Shown: positions 44,171-55,345 of the stretch, piece by piece
How positions within the stretch are numbered: position 1 is the first letter of the stretch
Layout of the letters: the number at the start of each line of letters is the position of its first letter
Assembly: GCA_018292915.2 (NCBI GenBank)
Contig: JACVVK020000337.1
Location: forward strand, 630,001 to 694,000
Direction: 5' to 3'
Source: Batillaria attramentaria
Lineage: Eukaryota > Mollusca > Gastropoda > Batillariidae
Length of the DNA: 64,000 nt
Position numbers and translations under genes: made by a program
Notes under the pieces: model-generated
Seen by the model: only the letters and a program-made list of their open reading frames with translations
What the model was told of the DNA's origin: nothing
The model's database searches: none

Positions 44171-44379
44171 TACAGTGGACTTCGGATATAAGAACAGCGC
44201 CGGGGCCAGCATTTGGGTGTCCTTATAAGCGAGGTTTCTTATAAGCATACCTCGGATATAAGGTCAGTTGTGCTAGTGTGTGTTCTTATAACCAAGGAAA
44301 GAAGAAAATATTGTGGACAACTGTAAAAAGAGTCGTATATCGACCTCTAATGGTCTGTGTGCGTGCGTGCGTCTGTGTT

Positions 44380-44410
<31 letters not shown>

Positions 44411-44612
44411 GCACGGCAATCTCTTGCTTGTTTAAGCCTTTGCGTCAATGAAGTGGAACTTGCTGGTTGGCTTGATCTCGATGCAATATAGTTTACTTTT
44501 TTTGCGTACGCGAAACATAAATTTAATGCAAATAACTCTAGAAGTTATGTAACAATAGCTGTCTTAATGAAAATGAGAGAGAGAGACAGACAGACAGACA
44601 GAGAGACCGTGA

Positions 44613-44647
<35 letters not shown>

Positions 44648-45296
44648 TTACGATCACATTTTGACAAAATGACTTTAAAGAATACAAGGATACAAGGAAA
44701 TTTATTGGCCAAGTTTTCAACAACAAAAAACAAGATGGCCAGACATTCAAATGTGTTCCCAGTCTACGGCGTTCGCAGGGGAAAATAACGGTTTTTAACG
44801 ACCCCTCCCCCTCCCCGCTCCTCCCCTCCCCACTCCACAAACTCACTGCCACTATCCATCTGTCTCTCTGTCGGGTTGTTAGTGTAAGTGAAGTTCAGAG
44901 GCAGAATTCCGTGAAGAAATGTTTCTTGGAAATTCCGGGAAATGAAACGAAACGAAAATGAACCTAGCATAACTTCTACTTTCGGTTCTTATATCCGAGA
45001 GGAGGTCGTGTTGGGAACAAGATGGTGTCTTTACAAGCGAGGGTTCCAAAAATAGAATAATCGCAGACTTCCTAGAAATGATCATTCCTACTTGCGGTTC
45101 TTATATCCGAGGAAAGTTTGATGTGGGGACCTAGCAAGTGCTGTCCATATAAGCGATGAACCCTATATCAGAGGGTTCTTCTATGCGAGTTTTTATAAGT
45201 GATCACAAAGAACAACTTTGGCAGGGACCTGCTTTGGGGTGTCCCTATAAGCGATGGTTCTTATATCGGATGTCCTTATAAGTGGAGTCCACTGTA
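44171..45296. mobile_element. Pogo/Tigger-like non-autonomous DNA element
   Basis: Left end TACAGTGGACTTCGGATATA with AGAAC; right end is the inverse of TACAGTGGACTCCACTTATA with AGGACATCCGATATAAGAAC. TA borders both sides (44171-44172, 45295-45296). Many internal CTTATATCCGAG and CCTATAAGCGATG motifs act as subterminal repeats. No transposase frame is seen. Confidence 0.78.
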
Positions 45297-45859
45297 GTCC
45301 GTGACGTTTCATCAGAAATGGACAGATATGCATGGCATACACACTCAAACGCAATCCCCAACTGCCTTACAATTCGCTGAGCCACCAGTTAAAACTACCG
45401 TCACAGTAATGACAAGTCTTACACTACATAGAGTTAAACATGCACCTTTAAAGTAACCCAAGTGACAACAGTTACTTACATCAACGTATTAGCAAAATAC
45501 AATTTAAAAGCTTACCCCTAACATAAGGCAACCGTGTCCTGCGTAAATCGAGCAACAGAAAGGAACGCTCTGTGGCAGTGGTGATATCACTGCTAACTGC
45601 CCCAGTTTATATACCTGTACCCGTGAGCACTACTCAGCTAACTCCAGATACAGTGGCCCGAGTCGCACGTGGGAAAAGGGACCCCGGTGACACACGTGCC
45701 TCAAAACGCTGTGTCTAGGGAAAAACAGTTCAGTATTATGTCAGGAAACACGATCCAAAGCATGTTCACCCAAAATATTTGTACTAACGGCGGTGTTATC
45801 ATCTAATGTTTGTCACCTATGAAAAACACTGATATTTGGTTCCTGACAAGCGCGGAGTT

Positions 45860-46020
45860 CTGCCTATGAAAGTACTCAATGCGCTTTTTGCTCACGCACA
45901 CAGACAACATTCACACGCACACATTTATACACACCAATACAGACGGTGGAGTTTAAAGATTAAAGGCTAGTTTGAAAAGATGTGTTTTGAGTTCTGTTTA
46001 AACTGTAGAGGTACGGAATG

Positions 46021-46066
<46 letters not shown>
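45860..46066 (-). mobile_element. SINE-C-like retroposon body
   Basis: CTCAATGCGCTTTTTGCTCA, CAATACAGACGGTGGAGTTT and AAGATTAAAGGCTAGTTTGA match 62343-62540. Confidence 0.72.
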
Positions 46067-46069
<3 letters not shown>

Positions 46070-46213
46070 TGAAATTGAAATAACTTTATTTGAAAACGGT
46101 GGAAGTTTTGGTCTTGCAACCAATTTTCAAACTTGCCGTTTTTAAGAACAAACAACTAAACAAAAAAAAAAAGCCAAATGATCGAACATACGTAAACCTG
46201 GAACAAGAAACTT

Positions 46214-46267
<54 letters not shown>

Positions 46268-46480
46268 ATTATCGCACGTATGAACTAGTATGTCCATATT
46301 TATGTGAACGTGTGGTACCTATTTTTATGATTGTTTGTTATTTGTTGGCTAATAGATATTTGAAGAGGCTGCTTTTAAACGATGAGGCTGACCGACTGTG
46401 CCTAACATGGACAGGAAGGGAATTCCACAATGAAGTTCCGGAAAATGCGAAACTACTTTTATACATGTCAATGCGGGGAC

Positions 46481-46487
<7 letters not shown>
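46066..46487 (-). mobile_element. CR1-like LINE 3' fragment
   Basis: The minus strand encodes PRIDMYKSSFAFSGTSLWN and RSASSFKSSLFKYLLANK, the C-terminal end of a LINE reverse transcriptase related to the one at 53697-55076. A 3' UTR with an internal (CA)n follows, ending CAAATAAAGTTATTTCAA beside (GA)n. Confidence 0.82.

Positions 46488-46537
<50 letters not shown>
46484..46537 (+). repeat. (GA)n microsatellite
   Basis: About 26 GA units at the LINE 5' truncation point. Confidence 0.96.
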
Positions 46538-46539
<2 letters not shown>

Positions 46540-47050
46540 AATTCAAACACTCACAGGCAAACGCTAACCCATAAGCAAGTTGGCTTCATTTTATACACGT
46601 TTATTGCATACTGACAGTAATCACATACGGTAAAGCGAAGTTGCACTCTCTTGAGTGAATGATCAGTAAAGAAACCAAACAGCATCAGGCCAAAATGTGC
46701 ACAACGACACGGAACACACCAGCGAGCTATTAGTAATACACTCCAAAACAATACCATAGCAAGAGCGGTGTGCAAACGGCAAGCTGCTGGAAGCATGCAA
46801 GAGCATAACTGTGGAAAGTACATTCGAAAGTATAACATCAACTGTAAGCTTTCACCACTAAGCGTGCACAAACTCAGGTTGTACCAAACAGTTTTTCAAA
46901 GCAGGCCGGCGTTGGGAGCGCAAAGCTCGCCCCCCAAACGGGGCTTTAACCGAGTTAAAACCAAGGTTGTAACATGGCTGTAGGCCCTATGTTCTTTTCA
47001 TCCAAACGGACTTTCTTTCTTTTGGTAAACACCGAAAACAAGAAATAAAA
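46540..47050. other. No gene recognised
   Basis: Unassigned sequence between transposons. Confidence 0.4.
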
Positions 47051-48660
47051 TGTGACCGCACACCACGGTATGAGTCGTAAGTCACCTTTTGGTTATTTTG
47101 AGATAGTTATTGGTGTCGACAGAAAGTAGAGGAAATGATCTTTCAAATAGTATAATTAGTTTCTCTTAACGGTGATTTCTGACAACGTTGCGGTAATTCT
47201 TAAAGTGGCAATCCCCGCCCCTCCCCCCTCCCATCCCCCCACCCCCCCATCCCCACACCCATCACATTTTCCCAGAAAACGAGGACAAACTTGAGAAACG
47301 CTTTTTTGCAGAAACCAGTATTTCTACACTTAATCTGACCAAGATATTAAAGCTCATGACACGAAAAAAATACTTGAAGAGTCGAAATCAAGTACAAAAT
47401 TTCTAAATCGACCAATCCAGCCTCACCTGCCTATTTTGGGCTGCTAGCCAAGATGAGGTCAGGTCCCAAAACGACTCATATTGTGGTGGACAGTCACAAA
47501 TTTGAAAAGTGCCTTGCGAACATTGTAACGTCTTGTCGAAACACACCAATCCAATACAAGGATAGCAGTTTGTATAGGGACAGAATCCAGTTTGGAAATT
47601 TCACCAAAATAGAACAAGACAGAGTAACGTGCAGGCCTTATCATTTTGTGGGAAATCAAATCTACTGTAATATGGTCACATGGTCTAAGTGCTTGTCAAA
47701 TCGATGGCGCTTAGACCCTTTTTTAACCAAATGACGGTAGAAATAATTAACTGTTTCATTTCACTTCGTTTCACTTTATGACGAGAAGAAAACGTATATA
47801 GGTGTGATTGCCAAGGTGGTATTTCGTCCTTCCTGGATTGTGGCACCGAAATAGCCAATTTCTAGACTGGAATTCAAGAAAGCAACACGAGTTTAGGCGA
47901 TTCGCTTGATAAAATTACACAAGCAGTTCGGGGAATCCGATAAAATGTTTTCGAATCTCGACCGGCTCGTACACTTAAAACAGAACTGTAAACGTTCCTA
48001 GATGGTGAACTTAAAAAAAAAAAGATTTTCCTTTTTATCTACACGTGTATCTAGTGTTCTTTTATTTAAAAAATAAATACGTCATTTGCACTAAAGTAAT
48101 CCTAGTAAAATGTTTTTATAGATAAAACTTTAGTTTAAAATGTAAAGTGTCTTGAAAGAGATAAAAAAATAAAATGACCCTTTTAACGGGAAATGAGCCT
48201 GTATTTCCCGTTAATAAGGTTTAACTCAGCCCGCACGATTAACTCTGTTGTTTTGAAGTCACTAACCCAGCTTGCATGCTTTACTGCTTCGGTCTGGCTG
48301 CGAGATCGCACTCTCCAGCTGATTTGCATACTTCAGCCAGCAGACCAGATAGCTGTTTTAAGACTAAGACATGCTCTTTTGTACTGGACATGCCTGTCAG
48401 CACACGACCAGTGTTACACATGTACCATAAACAGTCTATTCACACAGCATCTTGGTCTGCTGGTTTATCGCGTCAGTCGAAAAACGACGTGGCCGATTTA
48501 GGTACGCACGTCTACCGTCAAAAAATAAAAGGGCCTAAGTGCTTCTCATATCAATGGCACCTAAGCCCTTTTCCAAAATATGACCGTCCACCACGACATG
48601 AGTCGTCTTGTAACATGAACAAATAGCAAAAGAAGACTCATTTCGTGGTGGAGGGTCACA
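47051..48660. mobile_element. Cluster of TGTGACC-CACCACG-ATGAGTC inverted-repeat elements
   Basis: Inverted ends at 47051-47085 and 47465-47498 bracket a 448-base unit; a second pair (48581-48613, 48633-48660) forms an 80-base hairpin. Between them, GTCTAAGTGCTTGTCAAATC and CCTAAGTGCTTCTCATATCA are related internal motifs. Confidence 0.68.
48182..48214. other. 33-base palindrome
   Basis: TTAACGGGAAAT and ATTTCCCGTTAA flank a nine-base loop. Confidence 0.85.
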
Positions 48661-48726
48661 AATGACGGCAGATTTGCAGTAAAGACACGCAGGCCGGGCT
48701 ATGCAGCAGAATCACGGTTTGGACGT

Positions 48727-49020
48727 TTACACCCAAGCGCGATCCTTGACCGTGTCTTTGACAAGAACCATGGGCAATCCTCTCGTGGCTAGCCATTGGC
48801 CGAGAGTTTCGGATGGCATCCGGAGGACCTTCTCCAGCAGAAACTGTAGCGCGCGCTGCACGTGGATATGGCAGATTTCGGTGGCAGGCATCGACATGAC
48901 CATGAGCGCCATCCTGGCTCTGACGAAGATGGGTTTCTTCGGCGCTAGTCTGAAGTGATGCTTGATGAGATCAAGACGGGCGTTTACCTCCTCATCTTCT
49001 TCGCCCATTTTCACCCACTC
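48727..49020 (-). CDS. Right paralogue terminal exon 9
   Basis: Encodes EWVKMGEEDEEVNARLDLI, RMALMVMSMPATEICHI, RALQFLLEKVL and ETLGQWLATRGLPMVLV, ending at a stop at 48727. It is the exon most similar to the left copy at both DNA and protein level. Confidence 0.85.
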   Translation of the reverse strand, partial: EWVKMGEEDEEVNARLDLIKHHFRLAPKKPIFVRARMALMVMSMPATEICHIHVQRALQFLLEKVLRMPSETLGQWLATRGLPMVLVKDTVKDRAWV

Positions 49021-49272
49021 CTGAAAGGCGGACGCAGATGTAGCTCAATGTACGATCAAACCATCTAGACAGACGCTGAATCATTTCCCTTTTACACCTG
49101 AAGTCTCTCGATCTTCTTTATTAAACACTTGCACCCCCCCCCCCCCTCCCCCCCCCAAAAAAAAAAAATAAAAAAATAAATAAATAAAATGAAGAAAGTT
49201 TCACGTAACATTTGCATGCCAGATTGATGAATTTGGATTTAGTCAATACTGAAATATACCACCACCACCACC

Positions 49273-49304
<32 letters not shown>

Positions 49305-50578
49305 CTATCAAGAAACGCCTCACCTCTTCTTCAAGAGTTCTGTACCAGCCGGTTATCTCACAGTCGTACAAGAGATACCTCTGTCTTTCCCGACGGCTTT
49401 CCATGGTTACGTCCCTCATGATCCGTTCTTGCATTTCGAAAGTTCGAGAGATTGGCATGCACTTGAGTGTGTCGAGTTTCAAATGGAAAAATTCCACCTG
49501 GAGACATAAAGAAGAACAGGGAGCATCACTTCGTGACAAAGTGAAAAAAAGGTCACTACTTGAAGTGTAAGATCTCAAGGCCGACAGTGCAGCTGAAAGT
49601 CTACCCATGTGTCCTTAAAGTCTCAATACGCATAGCAGGAATACAACAACGTGTGCAAAACTTTTCATCGAATGCGCTGACCCTGACACTAGAATCACTT
49701 GGGTCACTATATAGCATTGAGACCATTGTGGTGACTCTGGCCGGCGCATTAGTTGCTGTAGGAGTATGCCGCGCTCTGAGCAGACGACGTTAATTGGTTA
49801 CGGACTGTCTAGACAGGCGTAGGCCCAAAGAAAATCACATTTCTCAAGTAGTAGAAGCCACAAAGTCACGAAAACGGTCGCAATGGCCAAATGAAACATT
49901 GTTCTATTTGGCAAAGAGCCTTAGAGGTTTGAAAGCGAAAGTCTTCCATCTCAGCGGCGTTGCGAGCATAGAGGTTTTAAAATGGTGCCGATGGAATCCC
50001 TTGCAGGCCTCTGAGTAAGCCGATTTCATAATTTTGTTTGTTTGTGTGCTTATTTGTCTGTTTACCTTTTTTGTTTGTTTGTTTGATTTTAAATGCAAAA
50101 TAATACAGCGTTAAAACCTTACGATAAAAGCAGATGTGTTTGGTGTGGTTTCTGAACACGGCCAGACTAAGAATGAACTATACATGAACAGACAAAAAAG
50201 TGTTACGGACGGACGTGGTTACTATTGTGTCAATGGGTTCCCCAAACCCTATCTCAGACTTCTCGTGTTTTTGTCCTCCTTGTCTGTGACTCAAGGGGTG
50301 GAAACATAGAAATGGTCCACGCGGCATTAGATGGAATAGTATTCCGCTTTGCTGTTCCTAGGATTGTAATAGCTGGCGCCGTTTGCATCAAAACTGCATG
50401 TATTCTTCATCTTTTTCTTGTTCTTCTAGTTCTGCTTTTTATTGTTATTATCATTATTCTCCCCGCAATGCCAAGACAAAGCAGCACATGTCCTAAACAA
50501 ACACTTGTATAGTCAGTACTGTTTATGTGCAACAGTTGTACATCATAGTTGACTCTGTTTTTGCGTGGCGTTAAAGCC

Positions 50579-50666
<88 letters not shown>

Positions 50667-52062
50667 TTTCCTTTTATCTTCACAAGTATCGGAAGAAATA
50701 AAGAAGCGAAAGCCGGAATAAATTCGTGAGGCGAACTGGAAAGCAAGAACAACCGTTTTGAGACATCAGTTACACACCCTTTCAATGTCCTTCCTTTTCA
50801 GCTCTTTCTCAGCTTTACTGTGTGCCTTCTTCCGCACATCTGCCCATTTCTTGCGTTCGACGAGGAGGCTGTCCACTGATTTGCCATGCCCCTTAGTACA
50901 TGCAGTAGCCTTATATTTCGGCAGTAAGTCCTCGGCCATCGCGCGTTGCTCTGCTGCAGCAAGGCTCTGCGTGGAAAGTCAACCAAGAGCCGAAGTATCT
51001 TGAGTTGAGGAAAATATGAAAATATGAGTTTCTGGGGAAAAAAAAGAGTATTTGTATGACTGACTTGCAGTCACTGCCCTGGGAGGCCTGAATCACATTC
51101 CTACACTAACAAAGGCTGTTTGGAGCACTGTGGTGTGGCAGGGATTTTGACTATGTGTCGGTTGGGTGGCAGCTTGTCTGTGATGCACTTTACTCATTTC
51201 AGCAACGATGGAAATATCCAGGCACGTGCATCTTTAGGATACAGTAGCCGAGAGACATCCTCCTGAACCATTCAGATCATGATCTGCAGCTGCGTACCCT
51301 GTTACGGTTTTTAGAGTTTTGTCAAGTAAAGACGGTCTTGATACTTCTTGGCTAGCACAGATGTTTATTCAACGCGAAAATCGAGAAGCATTGGTCGAAG
51401 CATGGGCAGTGATAGTTCATATATTACAAACTCTACAGGCTAGTCTCCGCATGCTAGTCTCCCGTCTTTCACGAAGGATGTCCACATAACGACTAGAGGA
51501 CTGTGACTGTCAGCTAATGCTAAAAACAGAGCGGACACTAATTTAGGTACAGTACATAGTTCACGTAAGGTAGTACGTATTTGTTCAAGCACCCAACCCG
51601 CTGGGGCGCAAGACAAGTCAGTCTTAGAAAATGCAACGACTTCAACGTTAATACACGGCTGTCCAGGTGGGTGGGTGGGTGTATGAGAGTTTAACGTCTT
51701 TTTGTTTGTTTGTTTCTTTCGCACCACATAAGGGTTACGCAAAAGACGGGGCAACAAGAAAAAGGCCAGCACAAACATTTGGCCCTAGCCGGGATTCGAA
51801 CTCACGACCCGAGCAGTGGAAGTCCGACACTCTAGCACTCCCCACTGTCCAGGTACATGTTCAGAGGAATTACAACTTCAGTTTAACTGTCTGTGCATGA
51901 ACATTCAACGTTTTTCCGCCAGCTGCTAACGACACTAATGCCATGGTGGAGGCTCTTTTGTATTGAGCAGACAATTGTGATGGACATTACAGCCTGTGGC
52001 TCGTCCTTGCATGAACGCGTGTTTTGCAGTATGTCTGAATGAGGCGTGAAGGAGCAGGCGAG

Positions 52063-52135
<73 letters not shown>

Positions 52136-53490
52136 TTTAATGTATTGTATTTTCACTGTGTGTTTGAGAAGATATGAAATTTCCCCACGAGGGATCAATA
52201 AAGTACTCTTATCTTATCGGTGGCAGCATCCATTTTCATTTTGGATTTTGGTGTCAGTTCAAGAGGAAAGCGGTCGGGTTTGAGTCTTCAATTATAGACA
52301 AAGTCAACCTTTGTCACATTTTTTTTCCTAGTGTACCTGCACATATGTAAAACCTCACTGCAAGCACAAAATGGGCACCGGATAACGAACTATTGATAGG
52401 GAAGATACACATAGGTAACGTACACAAACAGTTAACGTTTTGTTGTTGTTTTGTTGTTGTTGTTGTTGTTGTGAGTCTCTCTCTCTCTCTCTCTCTCTCT
52501 CCTGTAGTGTTAATTTATCATAATTACTGACCAGTTTAGCCTGTCATTGCAATACTGTCAATATGTATTTGTTCCACCCTAAGCATTATCATAAGCAGTG
52601 CTTGTTCATGTTCACTAATTGTTTACTTGTGCGACTTGTATTGTATTTAAACCTGTTTAAATAAACCAGCATAAACACAATCTTACCATCCACACAGGGG
52701 GCCACGGTTTACGGCACAGCAAAAAGAGGTCAAAATCTTTGACACTCTGTTTGACCTCTTCCTTGTCGACAGTCGTGTTCGAGTTCTGCAGCTGGGACAT
52801 TGAAGATTGCCGTCTGAGGGTGTCATTTCGGCCCGAGGAGGGCAGGGTGTCAGATTGAAGTGGCCGAAGAGTTTGCGACGAGACCGGACGAATTATGCCG
52901 GATACACTTTTGCTCACGCTTGGTGAGCCAGTGGCGGGACGCCGGGACATCCTGTCGGACACACTCTGTTGTGCGTTCTGTGTGCTGGGCAGACTCGGGT
53001 TCCACCAAGGCGGAGCATCAATCACGATCTGGTGAGGAGGGGCACAATTCAAATGTCAGTGTCTTAACAGCAAGGGTGGGTGGGTGTTTGGGGGGGTTTA
53101 ACGTCGTTTTCCACCACATAGGGTGATATCAAAGACGGGGCAACGACGAAAAGGCCAGCACAAATATTTGGCCCCAGCCGTGATACGAACTCCCGACCCG
53201 AGCATTAGAAGTCCAACGCTCTACCATTCGACCACCCCGGCTCCCCCCTTAACAGCAAACTGGGGTAGAAAAAGCTTACTGCTCACCTGATACATAATAA
53301 TGATAGTACTTTCATATGTACACAAACTTAGGTAAGGTACACATAGGTATGGTACACAAACAGTTAACATTTTGTTGTTGCTGTCGTTGTTGTGAGAACA
53401 CATGGAATCTCTCTCTCTCTCTCTCTCACTCTCTGTAGTGTGTAGTTTCATTTCCTATGGTTTTATTGCTATTTTGCTTTTTCCTGTTGC

Positions 53491-53549
<59 letters not shown>

Positions 53550-55262
53550 TTTTCTGTTTAGATAGATATTACAAGAAATAGCAACGGCAGGTATGAAAAT
53601 TGACTGTTTCACGTTAACTACCTCTACCGTTGGAAAATAAAGTTTTCTTGATTCTTGATTCTCTCTCTCTCTCTCTCTCTTTCTTCTCTCTCTCAGTCAA
53701 TTTTCATACCTGCCGTTGCTATTTCTTGTATTCTTTTAAAAAAGCTTGAAGTCTATCAAATAGACAAAAGTGCACTGTCGTTCTTCCGCTCATATCTAGA
53801 TGATAGAAAGCAGAGTGTCTATATCAACGGTAAATACTCCGCCGATGGGCATGTTCGTTATGGGGTACCGCAGGGGTCCATCTTAGGCCCATTGCTGTTT
53901 ATCCTGTTTATTAACGACCTACCCCTGCATGTCACTAACACAAATGTAAACTGCGATATGTTTGCTGATGATACTAGTTTGCATGCTACCGGCAAACACG
54001 TATCAGAAATTAACATGTGTTTGCAAGATAGCATAAATGAAGTAGTAACATGGTGTCATGACAACCACATGGTCTTACATCCCAATAAAACACAAAGTAT
54101 GCTAGTTACAACGCGGCAAAAACATCAGCGCCATCTGTCCCCATTAAACCTTTGTCTGAACGGCCAGCCGGTTCAGCAAGTTAAAAACCATCGATTTTTA
54201 GGTGTCATTGTTGACGATCAGCTGAAATGGGAGGCCCAAATAAATGCACTGTGTAAAACTCTTTCGAAAAATGTATATTTACTTTCTCAGCTAAGGCACA
54301 TAACTGATATCCATAGCCGAAAGCTGTTTTTTAACGCACATATAACCTCACATGTTACTTATGCCTCCACTGTTTGGGACGGGTGCAGCGATGTCCACAT
54401 GGCCAGACTCAATTCGCTTTACAAGAGAGCTGTTAAAATGGTTCTTCCAGAACCTCTCCCAACTAGCGAAAAATTTAAAAAACTTAATCTTCTTAGCCTT
54501 GAACACCAGCTTACTTACAATAAGTGTGTATTCATACATAAAATCTTCAACGAGACAATGCCACCATATCTGGAAACTCTTTTTAATTTAAATCAGCAGC
54601 ATGAGAGGACCTCGAGGAATGGCATCCTGCGCTTACCATTACCCCGTATTGACTTATTCAAAACAAGCCTTTCCTTCGCTGGAGCATTACAATGGAATTC
54701 ACTCCCTTCACACCTGAAACTAAATATATCTACTTCTACGTTTAAGCGTGCACTCAAACAGTACCTGATGGATCGCACGTAACGTACGTTACGCGGCAAC
54801 TTGTTATTTTGATTTTCTATTTTACATCAATTCAGTATTATATCAGTGATTTGTGTTTACAAGGGTCGTACGTGTGTGTGAATGCGTTTTGACCTGATGG
54901 ACGTTTTTCTCTATGGTTTTGTTTCTTGTAGTTTAGTGCATAATACCTTTTATATTTTGCTCCCTTTTTTCCCTTAGTAGATAGTCTCTGTAGTATTAGC
55001 AACGGCAAGTTTGCAAACTGGCGAATTTCTGTCAAAACTTTTACCGTTGATAAATAAAGTTTCATCATCATCATCATCTCTCTCTCTCTCTCTCTCTCTC
55101 TCCTGTAGTGTTAATTTATCATAATTACTGACCAGTTTAGCCTGTCATTGCAATACTGTCAATATGTATTTGTTCCACCCTGATTAATAAATAACAGTTC
55201 TAAGCGCTTGAAAAAGTGAAAGGGAAGAAATATGTACGAAAACATACAGAGCCATAAAGCCA

Positions 55263-55345
<83 letters not shown>

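Noticed and set aside
50578..50664. (CTAA)n run as telomere-like sequence
   Set aside because: It is not TTAGGG and follows a retroposon 3' end; it is a retroposon tail.
53655..53730. N-terminal Met and Ser/Leu-rich start of the LINE protein
   Set aside because: These codons come from a CT tract and an inverted 34-base scrap; homology to reverse transcriptase begins only near 53731.
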